From Streptomyces curacoi (GTDB lineage: Bacteria > Actinomycetota > Actinomycetes > Streptomycetales > Streptomycetaceae), in contig NZ_KQ947995.1 in the NCBI RefSeq assembly GCF_001513975.1, positions 124,001 to 188,000 on the forward strand: a DNA stretch of 64,000 nucleotides, given 5' to 3'. Within the stretch, counting starts at the first letter, position 1. The number at the start of each line of letters is the position of its first letter. The position numbers and the translations under genes were made by a program. The notes beneath the pieces were generated by a model, which was not told the DNA's origin, did no database searches, and worked only from the letters and a program-made list of their open reading frames with translations. Of this stretch, positions 41,548 to 50,491 are shown piece after piece.

Positions 41548-42593
41548 CAGCCCGGGCACTGCTTCGACGGCCGCTTCCTCGACGCCGAATGGAAGCAGGT
41601 CGTCCTCGCCCAGGACATCCGCAGCCGCGACGAGTACTTCGTCGCCAAGCGCGCGGGACGTGGCCGACGGCTCAACCGTCCCGAGCGTGCCCAAGTCTGG
41701 TCCCTCATCGAGGAGTTTGAGCGCCGACTCGACCGAGAGAAGTCGGCGGGTGTCATCCAACTCGCCGCTCAGGCGGCCCGGATCGCCTCCGGCTGGTCGG
41801 ACGAGGAGCGGCCATACCGGCACATCGTCGTGGACGAGGCACAGGACCTACACGCAGCCCACTGGAAGCTGCTGCGCGCTCTGGTCCCGGAAGGAGACGA
41901 CGACCTTTTCATCGTCGGCGACGCCCACCAGAGGATCTACGACAACCGGACATCCCTCAGCGCTCACGGCATCAACATCCGCGGTCGCGCCAAGCGGCTG
42001 ACCCTCAACTACCGGACCACTCGGCAGATCCTCGTGGCCTCCCTCGACCTACTCGGGAACGCCAAGTACGATGACCTTGACGGGAATCCGGAGCAGCTAC
42101 GCGGCTACCGTTCCGTTCTCTCGGGAGCCATCCCCGAGACTCAGGGCTACCGCACCCCCGCAGAAGAGATGACCGCGTTGGTGCACCGGGTTGAAGGGTG
42201 GCAGCAGGAGGGCATCAAGCCCCATGAGATCGCGGTCGTTGCCCGGACTCATGCGCTGACCGATGCGGCCGTCCAAGCCTTGCGCGACGCCAAGCTCGAC
42301 GCGGTGAAGGTTGAGGACTCCCGCGTCCCCGATCCCGACGAGGGCGTGCAGGCCATGACCATGCACCGCATCAAGGGACTTGAGTACCGTGCCGTTGCCA
42401 TCGTCGGAACCGGTGCTCAGCACATGCCGCTACCTACCGCCCTCACGCCTGAGGCCGAAGATCGGCTTCAGTACGCCGCCGACCTGCGCCGCGAGCAGTC
42501 ACTGCTCTTCGTCTCTGCAACGCGCGCGAGCAGCTGTCGATCACTTGGTCGGGGAAGGCCAGCCAGTTCCTGCTGTCCTCCAATACCGAGTGA
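41548..42593 (+). pseudogene. Remaining UvrD-like SF1 helicase domain, cut off by a stop and a frame slip
   Basis: Directly after the TAA the same frame continues without a start codon as a UvrD-like domain: FLDAEWKQVVLAQDI, VVDEAQDLHAAHWKLL (Walker B), VGDAHQRIYD, LNYRTTRQI, MTMHRIKGLEYRAVAIVG and LLFVSATRA. Near 42518 the frame slips in a CG run; in the other frame it would continue REQLSITWSGKASQFLLSSN and stop at 42593, the usual end of such helicases. So one long SF2-SF1 fusion of about 1760 residues was broken twice. A GTG-led fragment from 41830 might still be translated. Confidence 0.75.
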
Positions 42594-42699
42594 GGACATG
42601 TTGAGAGGGCACCAAGAAGCAGGTGCAAAGGGCCCCGACCTTTTGCATGCCTCGCTTTGACTGACCACACTGTGTCGAGATCATGTACAGCATCGACAA

Positions 42700-42860
42700 G
42701 GGGGTAGGAAGCCCCCAGGTGTTTCAGCACAAGATGTGATGCCCGTAGGGCACCAGAACCTCGGCTGGCGGACGCCGGCAGATCTTGCGCCCTGCCTACG
42801 CTTGAGCTCCGCGGTCGGCACCACCCGCCGGAACAGGACCCACAACTCGTCCGGAACCAT
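42700..42860 (-). pseudogene. Transposase N-terminal remnant (IS5-like)
   Basis: From an ATG at 42860 the minus strand reads MVPDELWVLFRRVVPTAELK, the typical start of IS5-group transposases (DUF4096-type N-terminus), then loses similarity after about 30 residues. The catalytic DDE part is absent. It marks a past insertion next to the broken helicase. Confidence 0.55.
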
Positions 42861-43202
42861 CCGCTCAACCAGATCCGCACAACCAGTCAACGCCCCAACA
42901 GCACAAAGGGAATGGTGCTTGGGAGTCCTCGGCATTCGCATCACGAAACCTGACGTGAGTCGGATTCGTGCTCTGGCTGGAAAACAAGGCGTGGCTCTTC
43001 CGCTGCCGGTTGGTTCACCGGGCTGCGGTCCGGACTGGCGCATCCGCCCTGCGAGGCCACCGGTCGGCAGCAACGCTTTTCGGCCACCGGTTGTACTGAC
43101 GACGAGAGTGACTGTCGCGAACTCGTGACGTTCAGTTGTGACCGACTGCACCCAACTTGCCCGCTTGTGCACTTACTTGCAGCCGCAAAGAAGGGGCGCG
43201 AA

Positions 43203-43231
43203 TTGTCAGTGCCCGTAGCTAAAGTGATACC
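43203..43231 (+). promoter_or_regulatory. Promoter candidate for the T7SS substrate operon
   Basis: TTGTCA (43203-43208) and GATACC (43226-43231) are separated by 17 bases, about 30 bases before the GTG at 43260. Spacing is ideal for a housekeeping sigma factor; the -10 is a moderate match. Confidence 0.4.
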
Positions 43232-43259
43232 TGACGCTTTGGCTAACGGGGAGGACGCT

Positions 43260-43850
43260 GTGGCGGAGGACGAGCCGATCGACGCACCTCTGGCGGACCC
43301 AGCCGCACGGGCGGAGGGTTTTTTGGGGGGACCAGTAGCATCGGCGGCCGCAGATGTATTCGGCGTCGGGTCAGGCCTCCAGGCAGCCGTTTCAGCTGTC
43401 GGGGACGTCATCACCGAGCTTCAGTCCTTCACGAAGTTCCGAGACCGCATCGACGCGCTCCTGCGTGACCTGCGGGAAGGCGCGGCCGGTCCGAAGCAGG
43501 TGGGACAGACCGTGGCGTCGCGAGCCAACTTCGGTGGCGGATCCGACGGTTGGGCCGAGGCAACCAACCTCTTTGGCTCGTACGAGACGGTGATGACGGA
43601 GCTTGAGAAGCTCTCCAAGCTCCTCACCGACTCCATCGAGGGCATGAGCATCGCGGTCCTGGCCTCACACAAGGGCTATGAGAACGTGGACGCCGACGTC
43701 AGCCAGCGCATGCTGGCCATCAGCAAGGACACGACCGAGCACTACGGCGGAAGCTACGAGCCGCAGGTTCCGGGTGCGCCGGGTGGAGCGACCACGAAGC
43801 CGGGCGATACCTCCGGAAGCGGCGACACATCCGGCGCATCGGGCTTCTGA
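43260..43850 (+). CDS. T7SS-associated small helical protein (first of operon)
   Basis: A 196-residue, largely helical protein without signal peptide. It has amphipathic helices (LQAAVSAVGDVITELQSF, FRDRIDALLRDLRE) and YETVMTELEKLSKLLTDSIEG, like WXG100 or LXG-type helical hairpins, and a short Pro/Gly/Thr tail. GTG 43260 is chosen because GGGGAGGA lies four bases upstream; the frame is open further up. It is followed after 41 bases by a long WXG-motif protein. Small-plus-large helical pairs are the usual form of type VII substrates (as PE/PPE), so I infer that the two proteins form a dimer. Confidence 0.65.
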   Translation: MAEDEPIDAPLADPAARAEGFLGGPVASAAADVFGVGSGLQAAVSAVGDVITELQSFTKFRDRIDALLRDLREGAAGPKQVGQTVASRANFGGGSDGWAEATNLFGSYETVMTELEKLSKLLTDSIEGMSIAVLASHKGYENVDADVSQRMLAISKDTTEHYGGSYEPQVPGAPGGATTKPGDTSGSGDTSGASGF

Positions 43851-43891
43851 TGACGGCCCGTCACGCATCACGGGGATAGCGGGGAGACGAG

Positions 43892-45664
43892 ATGGGCGAC
43901 AAAGGCAAGGGCGGCGGCAAGACGTCGTTCGAGAACATGAGCCACGAGGACATGCTTGCCTGGCTGGATCAGGCCGACGCCAGCATGGTGCTCGCCGCTG
44001 CGGCCAAGCTCGTGTTGGTGGCCGCGGAGATCAAGAAGGTTGGCGAGGAGCTGAAGACGCGCCCGCAGTGGGTGAGCTGGAAGGGCGAGGGGGCCGACGC
44101 GTTCCGCACCTGGAGCGCAGACCTCGCGAACGCGACACTGAGGCTGGCGGACTATAGCTCCGGCGCATCGAAGTGGCTCACCGAAGCCGCTGGCACGATC
44201 GGGAGCGTCCAGGCGTCGATCCCCCGGGACACCAAGTACGGCCAGTCCACCCTGACCACGGCACAGGCGAACCTGGAAGCAGCGAAGACCACGCCCAAGG
44301 ACGCCGATTCGGCTTCCGTCACCCGTGACGCCACCCGGGACATCCAGATGGTGATGGCCAAGCGGGAGGCGGAGCGGCAAGAGGCTGCTCGGCAGATGAA
44401 GAAGCTCGGGGAATCCTACACGCTGTCTGCGGAGCAGATGAACGCGTTGGACAAGCCGGCGTTTCCGCCGCCGCCCAAGGCTGTGATGCCGCGGGCGACT
44501 GTCGACGACACAAACGAAGGTCTCGCACGCTCCGGTGGCGCAGGCGCAGGCGCAGCCAGCACGGCCGGAGCGGCTACGGCTGGTGGACGGACCTACGGCT
44601 CGGTAAGCCAAGGTAACGGACCCAGCAGATCGGCTGGTGCTCCCGAGACCTCAGCCGATGCCCCCGTAGGCCCCTCCGAAGGAGCTGCGAGTCCGCAGCC
44701 ACCCACGAGGGTGGAAATCGACAGCGTTGCAACCCTGCCTGAGGCGCCAACCGCACCGTCGGGGCCGACGGGTGCCCCTCCGATGGCAGGGGGGCGGCCT
44801 GAGGGAACTGCGATGATGCCTCCCGGAGTGGTGCCCCCGGCGACTGGAGGCGCACAAAGGCCAGCAGGTCCTTCAGCAGGGGCGGGCCGCCCCTCTCCTG
44901 GATTCCGACCCCCGGTAGCCCCTGGGCAGACTCCGATGGGCACCGGGCCTGCCGCCCAGCGCCCCACCGCAGGAGGAGGAATCACGGGCGGAAGGCCAGT
45001 GCCTCCGTCTCCGGGACGGGGCCCTGGGGGCATCCCCCGGGGCACCGTGATCGGCGGTGAGGGTGTGTACGGCCGTGGACCAGCGGGCCAGCCTGTCGGT
45101 ACCGGAAGGCCTGGGGCCGTCCAGGGCGGAACGGGGAGCGGCCGGCGCATCGCAGGACAGCCCGAGGGCATTGTTGGTGGCCGGCCGCAGGGACCGGGAG
45201 GCGTGAACGCCCGCCCCATCAGTGCCGGCGGCTCGACCACGGCGCGTGGCACGGCTCCCTCGGCGCCAGGCGGTGGGACGGGTGGTCGCCGTTTCGCCTC
45301 GGAAACTGGAGGCATCGTCGGCGGCCGTCCCCAGCAGGCCGGGACGGGGAGCGCACGCCCCTTCACCCCAGGCGGCTCAGGAGCGGTACACGGCGTCTCG
45401 GGCGGCAGCGGACGTCCTGCGGGCCCTGCAGGTCAGGGCGGCACGCGCGGCGGGCCCTCGGCCCCAGGCGCGGTGCGCCGGACAGGCGAGCCACAGCACG
45501 GTGCCGCACCGGTTGGGCGTGGCGGACCCGTGGTGCCGCCGGGCTCTCGCCCGGGGGAGTCCCGTCCTGAGGATCGTCGAGGCGAGCGCCCCGCCTACCT
45601 CACTGAAGATGAAGAGACCTGGCAGCAGGGTGTACGTCGCGCGACACCGCCTGTCGTGGACTGA
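43892..45664 (+). CDS. Large WXG-motif T7SS protein with Gly/Pro-rich tail
   Basis: A 590-residue protein. Residues about 15-195 are helical and contain the WXG turn (WVSWKGEGADAFRTWSADLA, Trp about 52), like the N-terminal domains of PPE or LXG proteins. The remaining 400 residues are very rich in Gly, Pro, Ala and Arg (repeats of the GGRPQGPGG and IVGGRP kind), probably unstructured. No signal peptide or membrane segment is seen, so export would need the type VII machine. ATG 43892 follows GGGGAG. Similar proteins sit in Streptomyces ESX loci. Secreted scaffold or cell-wall protein is a guess. Confidence 0.7.
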   Translation: MGDKGKGGGKTSFENMSHEDMLAWLDQADASMVLAAAAKLVLVAAEIKKVGEELKTRPQWVSWKGEGADAFRTWSADLANATLRLADYSSGASKWLTEAAGTIGSVQASIPRDTKYGQSTLTTAQANLEAAKTTPKDADSASVTRDATRDIQMVMAKREAERQEAARQMKKLGESYTLSAEQMNALDKPAFPPPPKAVMPRATVDDTNEGLARSGGAGAGAASTAGAATAGGRTYGSVSQGNGPSRSAGAPETSADAPVGPSEGAASPQPPTRVEIDSVATLPEAPTAPSGPTGAPPMAGGRPEGTAMMPPGVVPPATGGAQRPAGPSAGAGRPSPGFRPPVAPGQTPMGTGPAAQRPTAGGGITGGRPVPPSPGRGPGGIPRGTVIGGEGVYGRGPAGQPVGTGRPGAVQGGTGSGRRIAGQPEGIVGGRPQGPGGVNARPISAGGSTTARGTAPSAPGGGTGGRRFASETGGIVGGRPQQAGTGSARPFTPGGSGAVHGVSGGSGRPAGPAGQGGTRGGPSAPGAVRRTGEPQHGAAPVGRGGPVVPPGSRPGESRPEDRRGERPAYLTEDEETWQQGVRRATPPVVD

Positions 45665-45692
45665 TCTCGTTAGGACCGCAAGAGGAATGCCG

Positions 45693-46901
45693 ATGCCCAC
45701 CAGCAAAATGCAGCGCGTCACTCACAGGACCCTGCTGCCGGGAGTGCTGGCAGCCCTGCTGGTGGGCGTCGCCACCACGCCGTCACATGCGGAGTCCATC
45801 CGTGCCCAGCAGTGGCATCTGACCGCCATGAAGGCGGAGGAGATGTGGAAGGTCACCAAGGGTGAGGGCGTCACCGTCGCGGTGATCGACAGCGGGGTCG
45901 ATGACAAGAACCCCGACCTGTTGGGGCGGGTACTGGAGGGAAAGGACTTCGCGCCAAGCACCCCAGGCGATCAGCACACCGATTACCGGGACCACGGCAC
46001 GGGCATGGCCGGATTGATCGCCGGAACCGGCGAGAGCGGGGGAGGGGACGGTGCTTTCGGCCTCGCCCCCGGGGCGAAGATCCTCCCCATTCGTGTGTCC
46101 CTGAACGCAGCGATATTCCCCAAAGCGATCAGGTACGCCGTCGATGCAGGGGCCATGGTCATCAACATTTCCATGGCGGGAGGAGGGAGCGCTGAATGGG
46201 ATCAAGAGAGCGAGGCTGTGAAGTACGCCCTGGATAAGGGAGCTTTGGTCTTCGCGGGCGTCGGCAACGACGGAGACTCGTCTCTCGCTTACCCCGCTGC
46301 CACGCCGGGGGTGGTCGGAGTGGGCGCGGTGGACCAGGATCTCCGCAAGACCGCCGCATCACAGTACGGTCCCCAGGTAGACCTGGCAGGGCCAGGCGTC
46401 GACATGGTCCACGCGTGCAGCGGCGAGTCGGGCCTGTGCAAGACCAGTGGTACGAGTGACGCCACCGCCATTGCCTCCGCAAGCGCAGCCCTCATCTGGT
46501 CGGAGCACCCTGACTGGACCAACAATCAGGTCCTCAGGGTCATGATCAACACCGCAGCCGGCCCCACAAGCGGCGCCAAGCGAAACGACTACATTGGCCA
46601 CGGAGTTGTGCGTCCCCGGGTCGCCCTGAAGACCCCCGGCGACCCCGGCCCTGCCGACGAGTACCCGCTCCCCGACCTGGCCGCCGCGGAGCCCAAGTCG
46701 CCGTCGCCGAAGGTCTCCGAGTCTGCTGGGACGAAGAACGGGGAGGCCAAGCAGTCCGCCGCTGCCCCTGCACGTGAGGATGACAGCGACACGGCTCTCT
46801 GGATCACGCTAGGGGTAAGTGCTGCTGCTCTGCTGGGTGCCGCAATCGCCGTCCCTGTAGTGCGCGCCCGGCGCCGCAACACGACGTTCATGGGGCAGTA
46901 G
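45693..46901 (+). CDS. Second mycosin: membrane-anchored subtilisin-like protease (S8)
   Basis: A 402-residue exported serine protease. Signal peptide (residues 1-32), then a subtilase domain with Asp66 (AVIDSGVD), His101 (YRDHGTGMAG) and Ser255 (SGTSDATA); a Pro/Ser/Glu-rich linker; and a transmembrane helix (about 365-388) with a basic end (RARRRN). This is the mycosin layout, needed to keep ESX machines active and to process substrates. All triad residues are present. It is distinct from the core mycP at 53.4 kb and lies inside the substrate operon, so it may act on those substrates. ATG 45693 has AGAGGA six bases upstream; ATG 45687 is possible. Confidence 0.88.
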   Translation: MPTSKMQRVTHRTLLPGVLAALLVGVATTPSHAESIRAQQWHLTAMKAEEMWKVTKGEGVTVAVIDSGVDDKNPDLLGRVLEGKDFAPSTPGDQHTDYRDHGTGMAGLIAGTGESGGGDGAFGLAPGAKILPIRVSLNAAIFPKAIRYAVDAGAMVINISMAGGGSAEWDQESEAVKYALDKGALVFAGVGNDGDSSLAYPAATPGVVGVGAVDQDLRKTAASQYGPQVDLAGPGVDMVHACSGESGLCKTSGTSDATAIASASAALIWSEHPDWTNNQVLRVMINTAAGPTSGAKRNDYIGHGVVRPRVALKTPGDPGPADEYPLPDLAAAEPKSPSPKVSESAGTKNGEAKQSAAAPAREDDSDTALWITLGVSAAALLGAAIAVPVVRARRRNTTFMGQ

Positions 46902-47072
46902 GCAGATCCGCGGCGTGAAACGGGCAGTGTAATTGTGAAGCAATGATGCATGTGTTGTCGTTCAGGTGATCTAGCGCAACAGCACCGTTGGTAGGTTGAG
47001 GCGCTGGGTATTGCCACTGCGGCCAGTCGCTGCGGACTGTCGCATCACGGGGACCAAGGAAGGTGCGGGGGA

Positions 47073-47549
47073 ATGGCTTGGGACGAGTGGGAGCAACTCA
47101 AAGCTGAGGCGGCGCAGCGCCGCTCGACGCAGATGCAACTTAACCAGCTGCCTGCGGAGAGAAGCGGGAGCGGCGGAGGCGGTGACCTGGTGGTGAACCA
47201 GGACGACCTCGGTACCGTTGGCCATGAGGCCTTCCTCCTCTGCGAGGGCCTCCGTAGGGAGGCGGATGTCGCCGGCGCGGGCGCGAACAAGGACGGCGTC
47301 GGTTCCACGACACAGGCCGCCACCTCGCTGAAGTCCCACAACTTCGCAATGGGAGGCGCCCTGGAGACGACCGTCGAGATCTGGACCTCCCAGGTCAAAT
47401 CCGTACTCCAGGCCTGCGCGCATATCTCCAACCACCTCGACTACAGCAAGAAGCTGCACGCGTCGGAGGACGCCAAGGTCGCGGCCGTGATCAGCCGTGA
47501 CGACGGCTCTGCCGTGCCCGTGTCCGAGATCAGCAAGTACTTCAAGTAG
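47073..47549 (+). CDS. Small helical T7SS partner protein (second pair)
   Basis: A 158-residue soluble protein. After a charged start (AWDEWEQLKAEAAQRR) and a Gly/Ser stretch it is a helical hairpin (LGTVGHEAFLLCEGLRREAD, then ALETTVEIWTSQVKSVLQAC). It has no canonical WXG but the size and fold of a targeting or partner protein for an LXG-like substrate. ATG 47073 follows GCGGGGG. Only 15 bases separate it from the 764-residue WXG protein, so the two are co-translated and probably bind each other. Confidence 0.65.
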   Translation: MAWDEWEQLKAEAAQRRSTQMQLNQLPAERSGSGGGGDLVVNQDDLGTVGHEAFLLCEGLRREADVAGAGANKDGVGSTTQAATSLKSHNFAMGGALETTVEIWTSQVKSVLQACAHISNHLDYSKKLHASEDAKVAAVISRDDGSAVPVSEISKYFK

Positions 47550-47564
47550 GTAGGGGACGCGGCG

Positions 47565-49859
47565 ATGACTTTCACGTACCTGGACCTGTCTGAGGTCGAC
47601 CTCGGCAAGCTCAGCACGGCGGTCTCCGACTGGAAGGACACCGTCAGTGGCCTCAAGTCCCTGGCGGAGAACGCCCGGAAGGGCATGCAGGCCAAGTCCG
47701 ACCAAGCCCGGTGGGCCGGGGTGAACGCCACCGTCACGCGGGGCTTCGTCACCAAGACCACGAAAGAGATCGCGGACCTCCACACCGAGGCGAGCAGCAT
47801 CCACCAAGTACTCGCCGACGCTCACACCGAACTCATCTCACTGCAGAAGCAGATCAGGACCGCAGTGGAGACGGACGCCGCGAACCTCGGGATCAGTGTC
47901 CAGGACATCGGCGAGGCCAAGGTCCGCTGCTTCTTCCGGCACATCCGCGGCGACAGCGACGAACGCACCCAGGAACAGCTCGACGCCAAGCAGGAGCTGG
48001 AGAACCGGATCAACCGGATTCTCGCCCACGCCGCGGAGATCGACGCGTCGGTCGCTCGCGCCCTGCGCAAGAGCCACGGCGGGGATAAACACAACGCCGG
48101 CCACAGCTCGTACGAGTCCCTCGACGACGCCCAGGCCCAACGCGCTGCCGAACTGGCCGATCTCGGCCCGAAGATGAGCGACAAGCAGTACATGGAGTTG
48201 AACTCCATCATGAGGTTCAACTCCAAGGACGCTGACTTCTCCACGGACTTCTACAAGTCACTCGGCGGCCCGAAGGAGGCGCTGGAGTTCTACGGCCGCA
48301 TGTCGCTGGACGGCACGATCGGCGACGACAAGGGGCGGCTCGCCCTCGCCCGACAGCTCCAGCGGAACATGGGTGTGGCCCTGGCCTCGGCGACCGACCC
48401 CGACAACAAGTCGCACCTGCCGACGAACTGGGCGACGGAGTTCCGCAAGCTGGGCACGCAGCAGCTCCAGCTCTATCCCGGTGGGAGCAGCGCACCGTAC
48501 GGCTATCAGGTCTTGGGCGGAATCCTGCGTTATGGCAACTACGATGCGCGGTTCATCAACCCCATCGCCGAGCACGTCGTCCAGCTGCATCGCGAGGACC
48601 CGTATCGGTTCATGAGCAGCAAACCCGACATTCCCGGATCCGACCTCGACTGGGGCTACAACCCGTCCGGAAAGAACGGCGCGGGCTACGACCCGCTCAC
48701 CAGCGTGCTGGAAGGACTCGGACACAGCCCGGACGCCGCGAAGAAGTTCTTCACCGACACACCCACCGTGTACAACGAAGACGGCACTGTCAACAAGAAC
48801 GCATCGCTCGACTATGACTACTTCGATGAGCTGAACAAGACGGACTTCGAGTGGGCCCCGGACAGCCTCGCCCACGCTGGCAGCGACGAATCGAAGCACG
48901 CACGCGAGATGGGACCTAACGCTCTAGGGCACGCGCTGGAGGCGGCGGTCACCGGCGACGCCTGGGACGCGGACCCGCCGGAGCTGCACAGGGACGAGGA
49001 TACGGCCGAGATTATGAGGAGGGTCATCGAGCGCTACAACGTCGCCTCCGAGGAAGGGCCGCCGCCCGAGGTCATGAAGGACAGCCTGGCCAAGATGGGG
49101 GCGTCGTACATCGACGACCTGAACTACTCCATCATGGATTTCGGTGGCTCGGGCGACGCGCTGGACCGAGACGCACTCTTCAAAAACAGCAGCGACGGTT
49201 CGACGCGAACTTCCTTCGACGAGCAGAAGGCGCGGAACTTCATGATGCTGGTGGCTGGCGACGAGGACGGATACAAGTCACTGACCTCGGCTCAGCAGCT
49301 CTTTATGGCGAGTGGCCTCGCGGCCTTCGAGAACGACGAGGATCGCGGCATTGCGTTCGCCCAAAACGCTGCGAAAGTGCATGGAATCCTCGATGAATCA
49401 CGGTCTCATGGGATTCGTGAGGAATTCAAGGATCCGGAAGAGGCTCAGCAGATGCTGCAAGAGCAGAACGGAGAGTGGCGCAAGTCGCTCGTCAGCGGAG
49501 GAGTCACGGTGGCAGCGACTGCGGGCGCCGCGATACTGCTCGGCCCGGCAGCGGGTGTCGTGGCCGCCACCGCCGTTCCGTTGGTCATGGAGTCCGCCGG
49601 GTCCGCGATCAGTACCGCATATGGCAACCATACGATGGAATACCTGAAGGACAACGAGTACACGAACGACCCGCAGGCACTCCAAGCCGTGCAGGACGTG
49701 GAGAAGATCGGCGAGCGGGCGGCCACTCAACCCGTTCTCAACTTCGCCCAGACCACCGGCATGAGCAACAAGGAGGCCACCGATCTCATCAATGAGATCG
49801 AACAGTCCTACTTGGCTGGGAAAACGGCCATCTCGAACAATGAAAAGGTGTCATCGTGA
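47565..49859 (+). CDS. 764-residue WXG-domain T7SS substrate candidate with membrane segment
   Basis: The first about 150 residues are a long helical hairpin with a WXG turn (ARWAGVNATV, Trp about 50). The middle (about 190-560) is a globular region I link to the DUF6571-type proteins of Streptomyces ESX loci (QLQLYPGGSSAPYGYQVLGG, LGHALEAAVTGDAWD). Near the C-terminus (about residues 645-685) is a Gly/Ala-rich hydrophobic hairpin (VTVAATAGAAILLGPAAGVV, then ATAVPLVMESAG) able to enter a membrane, then a soluble tail. No signal peptide. Its stop overlaps the lipoprotein start (GTGA). Secretion is inferred; no toxin motif is visible. Confidence 0.75.
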   Translation: MTFTYLDLSEVDLGKLSTAVSDWKDTVSGLKSLAENARKGMQAKSDQARWAGVNATVTRGFVTKTTKEIADLHTEASSIHQVLADAHTELISLQKQIRTAVETDAANLGISVQDIGEAKVRCFFRHIRGDSDERTQEQLDAKQELENRINRILAHAAEIDASVARALRKSHGGDKHNAGHSSYESLDDAQAQRAAELADLGPKMSDKQYMELNSIMRFNSKDADFSTDFYKSLGGPKEALEFYGRMSLDGTIGDDKGRLALARQLQRNMGVALASATDPDNKSHLPTNWATEFRKLGTQQLQLYPGGSSAPYGYQVLGGILRYGNYDARFINPIAEHVVQLHREDPYRFMSSKPDIPGSDLDWGYNPSGKNGAGYDPLTSVLEGLGHSPDAAKKFFTDTPTVYNEDGTVNKNASLDYDYFDELNKTDFEWAPDSLAHAGSDESKHAREMGPNALGHALEAAVTGDAWDADPPELHRDEDTAEIMRRVIERYNVASEEGPPPEVMKDSLAKMGASYIDDLNYSIMDFGGSGDALDRDALFKNSSDGSTRTSFDEQKARNFMMLVAGDEDGYKSLTSAQQLFMASGLAAFENDEDRGIAFAQNAAKVHGILDESRSHGIREEFKDPEEAQQMLQEQNGEWRKSLVSGGVTVAATAGAAILLGPAAGVVAATAVPLVMESAGSAISTAYGNHTMEYLKDNEYTNDPQALQAVQDVEKIGERAATQPVLNFAQTTGMSNKEATDLINEIEQSYLAGKTAISNNEKVSS

Positions 49860-50491
49860 GATCCCTGATCCGGATTTCCTGGTGTGGGGCTATAGCGGCG
49901 CTTGCGTTGTCGACAGGTTGCTCGGGCGAACAATCTCTGAGTGAGAAGTACCCCACCCAGTGGAAGACCTGTAATGCACTGTTTGGCGCCAAGAATATGG
50001 AGTCTCTGCGAGGCATCCTTGATTCCGGTGACCTCAAGTTCTCCAACAGTGCTCTTTCTGTCGACCACATCAAGAAGGAGCTGACGCAAGAAGCGATCGA
50101 ACCCTACAACAAATCTAGGGGGTTTGAAGAATACGACGCCTGTGGACTCTCGGGCAACGGCCGCTTTTCTGCGATGGCGGGGTGGGCGGCAGACCCCCTA
50201 CAGGCCGTGCAGACCAACACCGAGCGCTGGCATCGAGCAGCCACGGACGTCTACGTGGCTGACACCGCCAGCGTCGGCGGGGACGTCGACCTCGTTTTCC
50301 GCTGTGACATCAAGGGCGCAAGTGGGCAGGCGCAGGTGCTTCTCGAAGCCAGGGTCAGCGCGCCGGATGCCCCGAGAGTGTCGGAAGCGTTCCACCAGCA
50401 GTTGGCCGTCCAGCTGGCCCGCACGCTGCGGGATGAGCTGGCATGCACCAATGAGCCGAGCATCCCAGATGACCTGGGCATTAGCGGGTGA
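49856..50491 (+). CDS. Lipoprotein coupled to the large WXG protein
   Basis: A 211-residue protein with a lipoprotein signal (ISWCGAIAALALSTGC, lipobox LSTGC, Cys about 22) and a mature domain with three further Cys (TCNALFG, YDACGLSGNG, VFRCDIKG, LACTNEP among them) likely forming disulfides outside the cell. GTG 49856 overlaps the previous stop, and the stop overlaps the next start. Family unknown. Tight coupling to a secreted-type protein suggests an immunity, anchoring or chaperone role on the cell surface; this is inference. Confidence 0.75.
   Translation: MRSLIRISWCGAIAALALSTGCSGEQSLSEKYPTQWKTCNALFGAKNMESLRGILDSGDLKFSNSALSVDHIKKELTQEAIEPYNKSRGFEEYDACGLSGNGRFSAMAGWAADPLQAVQTNTERWHRAATDVYVADTASVGGDVDLVFRCDIKGASGQAQVLLEARVSAPDAPRVSEAFHQQLAVQLARTLRDELACTNEPSIPDDLGISG

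Larger units (their letters stand above)
42594..43259. other. 666-base region with a transposase scar and the T7SS operon promoter
   Basis: No intact gene. The left half contains on the minus strand a degenerate IS5-type transposase start. The right half is less GC-rich and holds the promoter candidate at 43203-43231 for the plus-strand secretion operon. It separates the defence remnant from the secretion genes. Confidence 0.5.

Noticed and set aside
42736..43128. Plus-strand frame of about 130 codons between the helicase and the T7SS operon
   Set aside because: No ribosome-binding site and no recognisable protein; the opposite strand carries a transposase-like start in the same place.
49500..49620. 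Colicin-like pore-forming toxin domain in the 764-aa protein
   Set aside because: There is a hydrophobic Gly/Ala hairpin, but no long amphipathic helix set before it; only a membrane-active segment can be supported.
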